A DNA stretch of 18,881 nucleotides from Bdellovibrionales bacterium (GTDB lineage Bacteria > Bdellovibrionota > Bdellovibrionia > Bdellovibrionales > UBA1609): NCBI GenBank assembly GCA_020435025.1, contig JAGRAG010000044.1, positions 1 through 18,881 on the forward strand. The letters are read 5' to 3'. Shown in pieces: positions 1 to 8,834 of this stretch (positions are counted from its first letter, which is position 1; every line of letters begins with the position of its first letter). Made by a program: the position numbers and the translations under genes. Under the pieces are notes generated by a model. It was given only the letters and a program-made list of their open reading frames with translations. It was not told the origin of the DNA and made no database searches.

Positions 1-462
1 GCTTAAGCTTTCATCCAAAATCATAACTGCTGGTTGCGCAGCAAAGGCTCTGGCAAGCGCCAATCTTTTCTTCATTCCACCTGATAATTGGACTGGATAT
101 AAATGAGCGACTTGCGAAATCTTAAACAAGCTCAGTAGTTTTAAGGCCTCTTTGTGGCTTCTTCGGGCCTGAGCAATTATTACTTGATCAACGCCTTTTA
201 ACCATGGATAAAGGTCGTCTTCTTGTGGAATTAGAATTATGGACCGCGAGGGATTTCCAGTTATATCTTTTCCGTTAAGACGAATACTTCCTTTATGCGG
301 CTTAAGATGTCCTGCAAGGATTCGGCACAGAGAGCTTTTTCCAGAACCGGACGCACCTTTTAGGCCAACGCTCTCACCAGACTCAATCTTAAATGAAAGT
401 TTATCAAATAGCCGTTCGGCCTGTTGAGAATAAATGAATGAGATTTCTTCAATTTCTAGCAT
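1..462 (-). CDS. ABC transporter ATP-binding protein, nitrate/sulfonate/taurine type (partial, C-terminus off the left edge)
   Basis: Nucleotide-binding subunit that powers the importer formed with the permease and binding protein just upstream. The first 154 residues are visible and intact: Walker A GASGSGKSS (about 36-44), Q-loop Gln80 in PQEDDLYPWL, signature LSGGMKKR (126-133) and Walker B VMILDE (146-151); the window ends just after. The Q-loop wording PQ-x3-LYPWL is typical of SsuB/TauB/NrtD-type ATPases, a family property. The start is ATG 462-460, which overlaps the permease stop by 7 bases (ATGCTAG), indicating translational coupling. The frame is open to position 1, so roughly the last 40% of the protein is outside the window. 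Substrate cannot be read from this subunit. Confidence 0.93.
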   Translation of the reverse strand, partial: MLEIEEISFIYSQQAERLFDKLSFKIESGESVGLKGASGSGKSSLCRILAGHLKPHKGSIRLNGKDITGNPSRSIILIPQEDDLYPWLKGVDQVIIAQARRSHKEALKLLSLFKISQVAHLYPVQLSGGMKKRLALARAFAAQPAVMILDESLS

Positions 463-1091
463 TTGAGTTCGGAGTCTTCCCACGCAATGATCTTTTTCTC
501 TAACCATGCCAGGAATTTAGCAATGACATAACCAATCGATCCAATAGATATCATGTCGTAGATCATATATTCAAACTGTAAGTTCAAACGATTTAATTGT
601 ATGGAGTATCCTAATCCTGACTGACCGCTGATCATTTCGGCGGCTATAACGGACATCCAACCCATGCCGGCCCCTATTCTTACACCAGTGAAAAGAGTTG
701 GTAAGGCCCACATCAAGCGAATGCGAATGAGTCGTTCAGTTTTAGATAGTTCAAATGACTTGGAAATGTCAAAAAGATTTTTAGGTAGGCGTTCGATGCC
801 TTCATAACAAGATGTGAATATCGGCGGAAAAGCACCAATAAAAACAATTGTGATTGCGGACCACTCACCAATACCCATAAGTAAAATGACAAAAGGAATC
901 CACGCAATCGGAGGTGGATATTTTGGAGATTCCAAAATGAAGTTAAAAACCAAATTGGACTTAACCTTCATGGGAAGGGAGGACCGTAAAAGACCCAGGC
1001 ATATTCCATACACAATTGCCATACTTAATCCACTTAGAACTCGGATAAGGCTGTCAGCACTGTTTGACACCAGTTCGAAAAAGTAGCTCAT
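456..1091 (-). CDS. ABC transporter inner-membrane permease (SsuC/TauC-like, BPD_transp_1)
   Basis: Membrane subunit of the same importer, 211 aa and predominantly hydrophobic. The EAA-type cytoplasmic loop that contacts the ATPase is visible around residues 97-130 (SCYEGIERLPKNLFDISKSF), followed by the family-typical GVRIGAGMGWMSVIAAEM stretch. At 211 aa it is somewhat shorter than usual SsuC/TauC permeases (about 250), mainly at the N-terminus. The ATG (1091-1089) abuts the TAA of the binding-protein gene with no gap, so it looks translationally coupled. Some N-terminal sequence may have been lost during evolution, but no better upstream start exists because the binding-protein stop is directly adjacent. 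Confidence 0.9.
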   Translation of the reverse strand: MSYFFELVSNSADSLIRVLSGLSMAIVYGICLGLLRSSLPMKVKSNLVFNFILESPKYPPPIAWIPFVILLMGIGEWSAITIVFIGAFPPIFTSCYEGIERLPKNLFDISKSFELSKTERLIRIRLMWALPTLFTGVRIGAGMGWMSVIAAEMISGQSGLGYSIQLNRLNLQFEYMIYDMISIGSIGYVIAKFLAWLEKKIIAWEDSELKC

Positions 1092-2090
1092 TTAATGGCT
1101 TTGATTTGAAAATCGATTGGTTACGAAATCTGTCATTCTAATAGTTTTTTTAACTATAGGTGCTACAAAGTCAGCGGCCTCTTGGAGGACTTGAAAATCT
1201 TCCGGATCCAGTGTAATTCGGATATCAGATCGCTTTATTGCCGACAGATTTGGCTCAATGGAAGCTGCGATATTGCACGTCTCATTGTTAGCATCTCTAA
1301 GTTTTGCTTCTTGAATAAACCACTTGTTAGCTTGTGTTTTGTTAGTTCGGTAAAAATCATAGGCATCATAGAGGGATTGAGCTATTCGTTGACTGACATT
1401 TTTATGCTCAACAGAGTAAGATTTCCTCACTAACACAAGTGAAACCACCTTGCCAACATCAAGCACACGAACAAGTTTCTGGGACTCAAATATAGCTGGA
1501 GTCGGATCAAAACCACTAAGAGCATCTAAATTGCCCCAACTTGATTCGTTTTTCCCTGATGCGACTATTGGAATCTGTTCACGAATTCCGACATTGACCA
1601 CCTTTATATCTTTTAGAGGATCGAGGCCATTTCGTTTCATAGCTGCTACCATCACTCTTTCAGCCGCAGCTCCGATGGGAACACCGATGCGTTTTCCTTT
1701 TAATTCTTTTAATGTCTTTATAGGGGATTTGGAAGGGACATACACTAATGTTCGGTTGTACATCAAACGAGCAATTCCCATCCAATCCGTTGATTTGGCG
1801 AATAGAACTGCGGCAGGTTGGTCAGCTGTTAATATCACATCTACGGTACCTGCAATCGCCAGCTCATTCAATAGCGGTCCATAAGTTCGACCAATAAATT
1901 CTGCATTTAGGCCATTTTTTTTTAAAATATCGGTGCGTTTCCATATCTGAACAATCTGCCCTTGTGTAGCCCAAGGAATTTGCCAACCAATCCTCACTGG
2001 CGTAAGAGTTTCATTATTAGCGACGGCGAAGGTTGTTGCCATCACAAGATATAGAGTAAAGAAAAAAAATGGCTTCTTTCGTTTAAACAT
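1092..2090 (-). CDS. ABC transporter periplasmic substrate-binding protein (NMT1/SsuA-like)
   Basis: Captures the substrate in the periplasm and delivers it to the permease. The 332 aa begin with a signal peptide (MFKRKKPFFFF..., cleavage probably after AVA-24). The mature part starts with the family-typical VRIGWQIPWATQGQIV, then shows the lobe-I pattern (TVDVILTADQPAAVLFAK) and a LKGKRIGVPIGAAAERV segment as in the NMT1/SsuA/TauA group. This family covers nitrate, sulfonates, taurine, pyrimidines and other small compounds, so the ligand is unresolved. The ATG is preceded by GGAGAT at good spacing, directly after the porin stop (10-base gap). Co-location with an amidase and a DUR3-like symporter favours a nitrogen-containing ligand; that is inference. 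Confidence 0.9.
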   Translation of the reverse strand: MFKRKKPFFFFTLYLVMATTFAVANNETLTPVRIGWQIPWATQGQIVQIWKRTDILKKNGLNAEFIGRTYGPLLNELAIAGTVDVILTADQPAAVLFAKSTDWMGIARLMYNRTLVYVPSKSPIKTLKELKGKRIGVPIGAAAERVMVAAMKRNGLDPLKDIKVVNVGIREQIPIVASGKNESSWGNLDALSGFDPTPAIFESQKLVRVLDVGKVVSLVLVRKSYSVEHKNVSQRIAQSLYDAYDFYRTNKTQANKWFIQEAKLRDANNETCNIAASIEPNLSAIKRSDIRITLDPEDFQVLQEAADFVAPIVKKTIRMTDFVTNRFSNQSH

Positions 2091-2100
2091 GGATATCTCC

Positions 2101-3315
2101 TTAAAACTCGTATTGAAATTGAATTCGATAGGCGTGTAAATCGTTTAGATCATTTGTAGCATTGGCAAAGGCAGTTCTCAACCATATGGAAACTCCTTTC
2201 TTTATTTCAGGGGACCATCGAATCCAAAAATTCGTTTCCTTACGCGATAAAGCATCGTTAATGAAGCTGAAATCTGCATAGCCAATTCGAAATAAAAAGT
2301 TGGGTAGACCAGTGATGTCCATCATCAGCTTATAGGCCTCTCCAGAATGAACATTGCCTATTCCGGAAGTCATCAAGTTTGTGTAAATGGCCTCCGTAAA
2401 AAAACTAAATGGGGATAGCCAAGCACCGGCATTATAAGCTTTCTTGTTTTCAGGAACACTGTTATACGACAGCATGACTTTCAAGATTCGTGTCGCTATA
2501 GCGTATTTGACTCCAAAAAGTTGTGAATCTACAGTTCCGACATTTGTTTTAAGGAGCTTATCTCCCACTTCGCTTTCCATTCCCATTTGTAAATGAAGAC
2601 TAGAAGTCAGGTCCTCACTATGTGGAATTTTATAAAATCCTTCTATATAAAACAAATTAAACAGATCTGAGAAATAGTAATCCCAAATCTCGAAGCTACC
2701 ACTTTCTAAAAAGCGTTGGTAGCCAACAAAATAGTCGGCACTTGTACTGAAGCTAGTTGACGCTGAAGAAAACCTTTGGGTTATGTAGGTGCCGGTATCC
2801 ACAAATTCATCAGACTCTTTATCTTTAAACTGATCAATAATACCTATGGAAATTTTGGATTTACCTTCAAAATTAAGGACGCCTGTTCCAGCAAGAAAAG
2901 TAACAGGGATCATAAAGGCATCCGCAGCATTAGCAAACGGTGTATCGAGCGCTATCCTTCCAGCGGAAAACTGATGGTTTCCGTAAGAAAGTCTAAAGTT
3001 AGCTTCTCCAAGAATGTTGATGTTCTCACCCGGCAACAAACTGATGATCTTCCCAGGATCGTCACTGTTGGCACCTAAATTGTTGGCAATATAATAGCCA
3101 AGATGCAAACTTAGTTGGGATGATAGCTCTTTGTTCATTTGAAGCTGCCCGCCGGCTGAAAAAGCCGAAGCGTTGGTTACGTTTTCATTTTGAAAGAAGT
3201 GATGATTGTCATAAATTCGAATTTTTCCACCGTAACTTATTCCATGCCATTCATTGGACCAGGATAGATTGGCAAAAAAGACGATTCCTAAACTGAGCAT
3301 GATTCTTAACTTCAC
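2101..3315 (-). CDS. Outer-membrane porin, OprD-like
   Basis: Predicted beta-barrel for entry of small solutes across the outer membrane. The 404 aa open with a signal peptide (MKLRIMLSLGIVFFANLSWS, cleavage about 20) and continue with alternating amphipathic strands rich in Tyr, Phe and Gly, ending in YRIQFQYEF; the C-terminal Phe is the usual outer-membrane insertion signal. The segment GRIALDTPFANAADAFMIP resembles the OprD-family GR-x-TPF region. The start is GTG 3315-3313: a strong AAGGAGG lies four bases upstream, while the next in-frame ATG (codon 6) is too far from it. It is ten bases ahead of the binding-protein gene, suggesting that porin and ABC importer handle the same compound. 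OprD family assignment is by pattern only. Confidence 0.82.
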   Translation of the reverse strand: MKLRIMLSLGIVFFANLSWSNEWHGISYGGKIRIYDNHHFFQNENVTNASAFSAGGQLQMNKELSSQLSLHLGYYIANNLGANSDDPGKIISLLPGENINILGEANFRLSYGNHQFSAGRIALDTPFANAADAFMIPVTFLAGTGVLNFEGKSKISIGIIDQFKDKESDEFVDTGTYITQRFSSASTSFSTSADYFVGYQRFLESGSFEIWDYYFSDLFNLFYIEGFYKIPHSEDLTSSLHLQMGMESEVGDKLLKTNVGTVDSQLFGVKYAIATRILKVMLSYNSVPENKKAYNAGAWLSPFSFFTEAIYTNLMTSGIGNVHSGEAYKLMMDITGLPNFLFRIGYADFSFINDALSRKETNFWIRWSPEIKKGVSIWLRTAFANATNDLNDLHAYRIQFQYEF

Positions 3316-3428
3316 AATACCTCCTTATTAAATGCGTTCAACTACTCCAATTTTACTCTCTAACATTGCCAACAATGACTTTTTTGAGTTTCTAATGAAA
3401 TACCTTAAACTTTAGTGCCACTTCATAG

Positions 3429-5741
3429 CTATGAAAGGGATTCATCTGTCCTTTGGTTTTCTATGAGTCGATCTTTTTGTCTCGAAAGGACAAACCAAAT
3501 CAGGGGAATGAGACCACCAAATACAAATACAGTTCCGCCAAGTGATCGAAAGTAAGTAAGGGTTTTAAAAATAGGACCCTCTACAATATCTTTTGAGCGC
3601 GCAAACCAAAATCCATGTTCAATTGATAAAGCCAATTGATAAACTCCCACTGGAAACAGATCTAAAAACATCATCAGTCCTACCCCAATGTTAAGTGACC
3701 AAAATGCGATGCGGATGAGTTTTTGATTCCATTTCATTTTTGGAATCAAATGTTGAATGCAAAATAGCATGCCCCCAAGGGCAATGTTCCCTTTGACTCC
3801 AAACATTGCACCATGAGCGTGGTTATTAGTAAGGTAAGTTGCATGTTCAAAGTAATTGACAATGGGCAAGTTAATAAGCGAGCCGAAGACTCCGGCGCCA
3901 AAAACATTCCAAAAATTAACTGCTAAAATAAACAGCCACACCTCATTCATTACAATTTTTTGTGTTCCTTTTTGTGCCAATATTCGGATCTGGTCTCCAT
4001 GTTTTCGCATTTTCCACGCATCAAGAGTCAAAAGCAAAAGTGGTAGGACCTGCATTGTCGAAAACGTACTTCCGAGAGCCAAGATTCCCGTTGGTTTTGC
4101 TATCCAGTAAAAATTGTGTGCCACACCTATAGTTGCTGTAAAAAGAAAGAGCATGACCGCTATAAAAATAGTTCGTTCGGCCATAACTTTAGTAATAAAA
4201 TTCATTTGTACCATAATGTAAGCGACAATAACTGTGGTGAATACTTCGAAAGTCACCTCTACCCACATGTGAACAACCATCCATCGCCAAAAATCGGCAA
4301 CAGCAAAATTGGTTTCCGGTGTCACAAAAAGGCCAAAAAATAGAAAGAACACCATTATGCCGCTGCCATAAAGTAGCCAAGCCGGGACGGACCAAAGGTG
4401 GTTTTTGGTAAGCCAAGGCTTAACGGCACGATAAATTATAAAAATCCAAAGTGAGAAGGCAACAAGTAGGATGACTTGAAACAGTCTACCCAATTCCATG
4501 AACTCCCAGCCCTGACTACCGAGCCAATAGGCCGCTTCGTCAGTCAGTCGCCCTGTTTGCCCTAGGTAAATGCCTATGGTAGAACCTATAGCGACGATAG
4601 TGCAGAGAGTAAATAATAAGTTGATTAAAGATTTCTGGTACCTTGGGACTTTAGAAAAACGTGGAAGAAAAAATATTGTATAACCCACCCAACACATAAA
4701 AAACCAAAAAATTTGCATGAGGGTGTGGTAGCTACGGGTCACTGAAAAGGGAATCAGGTCGCCCAAATAAAGTCCAAAGGGGCGAACAAAGTCTGTCGCC
4801 GACATGATTCCAGCAAGAACTTGAATGCCAAAAGCTATCATGGCAAGAGAGAAAAATTTGTAGGTGCTACTCTGTGTAGGGCGAACTATATCATTTTCTA
4901 AGTCGTTGGTAGTGAGCGTTTTTTGCGTGAAATCGGTAAAGGGTTCTGGGAAAATGACTTTCATCTGCCCATAGACATAGAGAATTAAACCGATACCAAG
5001 AAACAAAATAAGTATCGACAGAACACTCCAAACGTAAGTGGCTTGGGTGGGGTAATTACCTGCATCAGGATCAAAAGGCCAATTGTGAGTGTAACTATAG
5101 TTTTCTCCCGGACGGTTGGCAGAAGTCACCCAAGCCCCCCAAAAGAAAAATGCCGAAAGATTTAAAATGTCTTTTTTTTCTAGCTCATGTCCCAGTCGGA
5201 TGTACTTAGGACTCTGCCTTTTCGTGAACACTTCCAGATAGTGACTTTGCAGTTTATGCCAAGCAAATATTTGTGAATCGTTAATTTCTATAGTGTCGTT
5301 TTCCGGGCTCCACCCGTTTTTGTGCAATTCACGCTGTACACGCACTTTAATTCCATCGATATCATGTTGACGATAAGGTGGATCAATCTCTTTAATGTAA
5401 TATTCTTGCATATATTGTCTGATATGGTGAAGAGAATCAGCGGTAAAGTCGGGTCCTCGCTCGGCACCGTCGCCCCAAAAAGAACCATAGTTCATCAGTC
5501 CACGTCGGAGGAAAACCTTCTGTCCTTCGTCAATTGCTTTTTTATTAAAGATTGTAGTTCCATTACTACTAGTGAAATGAGTAAGAGGAGGGGCACCATT
5601 GTAGGTGGCCTGTCCCAAATAAATCAGCCCGACAATACTGATTGAAGATACAAAAAGAAACAAAGCCATCCAGAGTTTTTTATTGATTAGCAAATGTGCT
5701 ATATTATTTTCTCTATTTTTAAAACTGTTTTTAAGAGCCAT
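3429..5741 (-). CDS. nod: Putative nitric oxide dismutase (Nod), qNOR-family heme-copper protein
   Basis: A 770-aa integral membrane protein of the quinol-dependent NO reductase (qNOR) family. It has an N-terminal TM, a periplasmic cytochrome-c-like domain without a heme-binding CXXCH (about 50-230; YGSFWGDGAERGPDFTA), then the multi-TM catalytic core. Retained: H491 and E495 (HMWVE), H542, low-spin heme His H339, and H641/H643 (NNHAH). Changed: the second His of the usual HH pair is N543, and the Glu of the usual SALEVVP motif is Q564. Residues corresponding to qNOR quinol ligands H328/E332/F336/D746 (Geobacillus numbering, recalled) are T316, R320, L324 and G736. These substitutions match those described for Nod, proposed to convert 2 NO to N2 and O2 without external electrons. 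The ATG is preceded by a modest CAGG. Automated annotation would call it norB/norZ. The family is certain; the Nod assignment is strong but untested. Confidence 0.85.
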   Translation of the reverse strand: MALKNSFKNRENNIAHLLINKKLWMALFLFVSSISIVGLIYLGQATYNGAPPLTHFTSSNGTTIFNKKAIDEGQKVFLRRGLMNYGSFWGDGAERGPDFTADSLHHIRQYMQEYYIKEIDPPYRQHDIDGIKVRVQRELHKNGWSPENDTIEINDSQIFAWHKLQSHYLEVFTKRQSPKYIRLGHELEKKDILNLSAFFFWGAWVTSANRPGENYSYTHNWPFDPDAGNYPTQATYVWSVLSILILFLGIGLILYVYGQMKVIFPEPFTDFTQKTLTTNDLENDIVRPTQSSTYKFFSLAMIAFGIQVLAGIMSATDFVRPFGLYLGDLIPFSVTRSYHTLMQIFWFFMCWVGYTIFFLPRFSKVPRYQKSLINLLFTLCTIVAIGSTIGIYLGQTGRLTDEAAYWLGSQGWEFMELGRLFQVILLVAFSLWIFIIYRAVKPWLTKNHLWSVPAWLLYGSGIMVFFLFFGLFVTPETNFAVADFWRWMVVHMWVEVTFEVFTTVIVAYIMVQMNFITKVMAERTIFIAVMLFLFTATIGVAHNFYWIAKPTGILALGSTFSTMQVLPLLLLTLDAWKMRKHGDQIRILAQKGTQKIVMNEVWLFILAVNFWNVFGAGVFGSLINLPIVNYFEHATYLTNNHAHGAMFGVKGNIALGGMLFCIQHLIPKMKWNQKLIRIAFWSLNIGVGLMMFLDLFPVGVYQLALSIEHGFWFARSKDIVEGPIFKTLTYFRSLGGTVFVFGGLIPLIWFVLSRQKDRLIENQRTDESLS

Positions 5742-5809
5742 ATATAAACCTGTCTTTTTTTTGAAAAACTAATGATGATGTCTGGATTTTTGCAAAGCGC
5801 TAAATGTAG

Positions 5810-7228
5810 CTATATATCGGGTATTCTCTGCGCCCATGGTCGAACTGCCTCATATTCAAAGGCAAATTCAAAGACACCTAAATCATCAAAACTCTTGCCA
5901 ACTATTTGAATGCCCGTGGGCACTCCATAGGAGGAAACGCCACTGGGAACACTGAGAACCGGGCAATAGCTTATAAGATTGAATCCATGAGTTAGAACCC
6001 AACCTGCATAGGTTGGAACCACTTGTCCATTAATTTTAAAGTCGGTTTTTGTGCAGTCATGGTCAGACTTTACGGATGGGATGGATGTTGTTGGAACAAT
6101 CAGAACATCATATTTTTCTAAAATGGGAGCCAATTTTCTGTACATTTCTCCGCGGTAGTTGAAACATCTATAAAGATCGGAAGCGCTACATTCTAACCCA
6201 TTTTCTAAAAGCTTTACTACAAATGGATCCATTTCTGATCGCCAATTAGGTAGTAAATCACCGATGGTCGCCGCGAAGATTCCTTGCCAATAGGTGATCC
6301 AGGTTTCATAAACTCGCCAGCTCCAGCCAACCTCCACTTGTTCGATCTCACAACCCAAGTGACGAAATACTTGAAGCGCCTCCAGCGTGTTTTTTTTGAC
6401 TTCAGAATCGGTTTCCAAATAACCAAGATCTAGGGAAAAAGCTATTTTCCTTCCCTTTAAACCTCTTGGCGAGAAGGACGGGATATTAACCTTTTGTCGT
6501 AATGAGCAGGCATCGTCCACATGGGCTCCTGACATTACATTTTGCATTAGAGCGGCATCGGCAACAGTTCTTGTTAGAGGCCCATACACTAAAAGCTGCT
6601 CCATAGGATGATCGATATCTATAGGATTGCGTCCAAAAGGAGGTTTGTAACCAACAATCCCGCAGGCTGAAGCGGGTATTCTTATTGAACCACCACCGTC
6701 AGTGCCATCGGCCAAGGTTGTCATTCCAGAAGCGACGGCTGCTGCAGATCCTCCCGAAGATCCTCCTGGTGCATAGTCCACGTTCCAAGGGTTTTTAGTG
6801 ATTCCCCAAAGAGGACTGTGACAAGCATCTCCATAGGCAAATTCGGGAGTCGTTGTGCGACAGTGCATAATAGCTCCAGCATCAAGCAGTCTTTTAACTG
6901 TCGGTGCTGTGAAATGGGATCGATGATTTTTAAATATCTTAGAACCGAATGTGGTAATGCGATCTTTTACGGCATGAAAGTCTTTTATCGCTAAGGGAAT
7001 TCCCTCAAGAGGTCCCATCTGGTGGTGATTTTTTGCGTATTTGCTTTCAGCTATTTTGGCCTTATTTAGAGCTTCTTCAAAATAAACGTCAGTTAAGGCA
7101 TTAATTTTCGGGTTGGTCTTTTCGATCTGAGCAACAACAGCCTTCATCAGCTCTACCGGAGAAAGTTTTTTTGATTTGAATTTTACAAGAGCCTCCGAGG
7201 CACTTAAATAGCAAAGATCCATACTCAT
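5810..7228 (-). CDS. Amidase-signature family hydrolase
   Basis: Cytoplasmic amide hydrolase of 472 aa, the normal length for the family. The Ser-cisSer-Lys catalytic triad is complete: Lys82 in PLAIKD, cis-Ser157 in GGSSGGS, and nucleophile Ser181 in DGTDGGGSIRIPAS. The N-terminal ELMKAVVAQIEKTNPKINA and C-terminal GVPTGIQIVGKSFDD are also family hallmarks. The ATG at 7228 overlaps the symporter TGA (ATGA), so the two are translationally coupled and the enzyme probably acts on what the symporter imports. Family members include general amidases and urea-related amide hydrolases such as the allophanate/biuret group; sequence reading does not discriminate among them. A second Met at codon 3 is an alternative start. 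Confidence 0.93.
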   Translation of the reverse strand: MSMDLCYLSASEALVKFKSKKLSPVELMKAVVAQIEKTNPKINALTDVYFEEALNKAKIAESKYAKNHHQMGPLEGIPLAIKDFHAVKDRITTFGSKIFKNHRSHFTAPTVKRLLDAGAIMHCRTTTPEFAYGDACHSPLWGITKNPWNVDYAPGGSSGGSAAAVASGMTTLADGTDGGGSIRIPASACGIVGYKPPFGRNPIDIDHPMEQLLVYGPLTRTVADAALMQNVMSGAHVDDACSLRQKVNIPSFSPRGLKGRKIAFSLDLGYLETDSEVKKNTLEALQVFRHLGCEIEQVEVGWSWRVYETWITYWQGIFAATIGDLLPNWRSEMDPFVVKLLENGLECSASDLYRCFNYRGEMYRKLAPILEKYDVLIVPTTSIPSVKSDHDCTKTDFKINGQVVPTYAGWVLTHGFNLISYCPVLSVPSGVSSYGVPTGIQIVGKSFDDLGVFEFAFEYEAVRPWAQRIPDI

Positions 7229-8742
7229 TTTTCGACCTTTTTAGAAAAGATCAAGCAAAACAGTGTGCTTATTCCAATCATGAAGAGTGAATTGAGGACA
7301 TTCCATGTCGAGTTGTTATAATGGCTAGCAAGTATTGAATTTGGTAAACCAACGACGAAGGCTATGAGCACGCCCCAAAAAACCCCTTTAGGATCAAGCC
7401 TGTCCCAGTAGAGACTTAATACGGTTGGAACGGAAACGCAAGCAACCACCGAAATGCTTATAAGAAAAAGATGCTTAACCCCGAATGCTGTTATGTAATG
7501 AACACCGTAGGCAACAAGAAGACCAACTATGCTGACAACTATCATCGAATACCTAGAGTTTTTTAGAACAGCAGGGTTGATCTTTTCTATGCATTCCAAT
7601 TCTTTTTGGCTCAATTTTTTGCCTAAACTTTTCTTCAGAAAAGCCTCTCTTTCCTGAAGGCTGTATTTAACCACATCCGTCGAGTACAGCGAAGCCGTCG
7701 CGGCAATACCTGAATCAATCGTGGATGATAAGGCTCCCAGCAAAGCGATGACGTAGATCATAACCGCTCCTAGAGGTAAGAGTTGACTAGCGGTTGAAAT
7801 GCCAATCATCGAGGGATCCATATTCGGAGGGAGTTGAATAGAAAGGTTCGGATTTGCCCCTAAAAAACCCAACAGAGATAATAATAGAGGAACGATTCCA
7901 AATAGCAAAGCTCCGAAAATAAAGGCTTTAGCAATGTGTTTTTCTTTCAAAGCGAAGCAGCGCTGCCAAAATTGCTGATCTGAAACAGTCTGAGAAATGA
8001 GCCCAATGGAAGTTACGATTCCAAAAGAAAACGCGACAGATGGATTAAATACATCTCTAAATTCCCCAGTAACTCCTCCGAGCCCATCCACAATCGCCGA
8101 AAGGCCCCCTGCAGAATACACCGCCCAAGGTACTATCAAAAAACAAGCAATGAGAATAAGGGTCATTTGCACAAAATCAGTTATTATCGAAGCATTTAAA
8201 CCTGAAATAAGACTGTAAACGAGGGCTATTCCAACGAGAACAGGCATTCCTACCGCAATGTGAATTCCTGTAACGAGATAAATCATCGTCGCTCCAGCAA
8301 ATATGTTGAAAGTAATAGCGACCAACTGATTGAAGAAAAATGGAAATAAATAAAGTTTATGAACTTTATTACTTTGAAGTTTGTAGTGAATCCACTGAGG
8401 CAAAGTGTATCCATTTTTGAATTTAGTACGAATTCTCGGACCTAAAAATACAAAAATCAGCAGCGCAATAACGTTGGGCAACAAAAACCAAAACAATCCG
8501 GGTAACCCTTGTTGATAAGATTGTTGGACGGAAACAAAAAGAGCTCCCGCCCATATCCAAGATGCAGCAATACTTGGTCCTCCCAGCCACCAAACCACAC
8601 TTCTGTTTGCCAACAAAAAGCCTTCTTTGGATTTAAAATGTTTATTTTTCGTAAAAAGAAGAGTTAAAAGAATCATAACGATTCCAAATGAAAAAAGGAA
8701 AAGCCATCCAACATTTTTGGAAAGTAGTGTAGATTGTATCAT
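7225..8742 (-). CDS. Sodium/solute symporter (SSS family), DUR3-like
   Basis: Inner-membrane secondary transporter, 505 aa, with about 13 hydrophobic helices. Family features include the early GGPSIAASWIWAGALFVS helix, GLPGLFWFLLPN, YTLPQWIHYK, then YSLISGLNASIITDFVQM, which is the characteristic SSS 'GG-x-A-x-TD-x-Q' region, and DQQFWQRCFA. The wording is closest, by memory, to the DUR3 urea-symporter branch rather than to proline or sugar transporters. The ATG at 8742 has AAGGAG eight bases upstream; another ATG at 8749 is out of frame. It is the first gene of the minus-strand cluster and sits next to the divergent promoter region. Urea or a small amide is the likely cargo given the coupled amidase; that is inference. 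Confidence 0.9.
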   Translation of the reverse strand: MIQSTLLSKNVGWLFLFSFGIVMILLTLLFTKNKHFKSKEGFLLANRSVVWWLGGPSIAASWIWAGALFVSVQQSYQQGLPGLFWFLLPNVIALLIFVFLGPRIRTKFKNGYTLPQWIHYKLQSNKVHKLYLFPFFFNQLVAITFNIFAGATMIYLVTGIHIAVGMPVLVGIALVYSLISGLNASIITDFVQMTLILIACFLIVPWAVYSAGGLSAIVDGLGGVTGEFRDVFNPSVAFSFGIVTSIGLISQTVSDQQFWQRCFALKEKHIAKAFIFGALLFGIVPLLLSLLGFLGANPNLSIQLPPNMDPSMIGISTASQLLPLGAVMIYVIALLGALSSTIDSGIAATASLYSTDVVKYSLQEREAFLKKSLGKKLSQKELECIEKINPAVLKNSRYSMIVVSIVGLLVAYGVHYITAFGVKHLFLISISVVACVSVPTVLSLYWDRLDPKGVFWGVLIAFVVGLPNSILASHYNNSTWNVLNSLFMIGISTLFCLIFSKKVEK

Positions 8743-8834
8743 TGAACATGCTCCTTACTCCTTAAAGCAATGTGAAGTGAAGTTTGTTTTGAAATATTAA
8801 GAAATGATTTTGGCGAATTTTTTCTAAATCGTTG

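Noticed and set aside
3364..3377. Hairpin CATTG-CCAA-CAATG followed by ACTTTTTT as a terminator
   Set aside because: Only 5 AT-rich pairs, and the T-run is on the strand opposite to the genes on both sides.
3429..5741. Simple annotation as quinol-dependent nitric oxide reductase (norB/norZ)
   Set aside because: Family match is clear, but two catalytic residues and all four quinol-site residues differ in the way reported for Nod.
5742..5809. Dedicated promoter or NO operator directly upstream of nod
   Set aside because: Only a poor TTGCAA/TTAGTT pair and an AGCGCT palindrome are visible; not enough to annotate.
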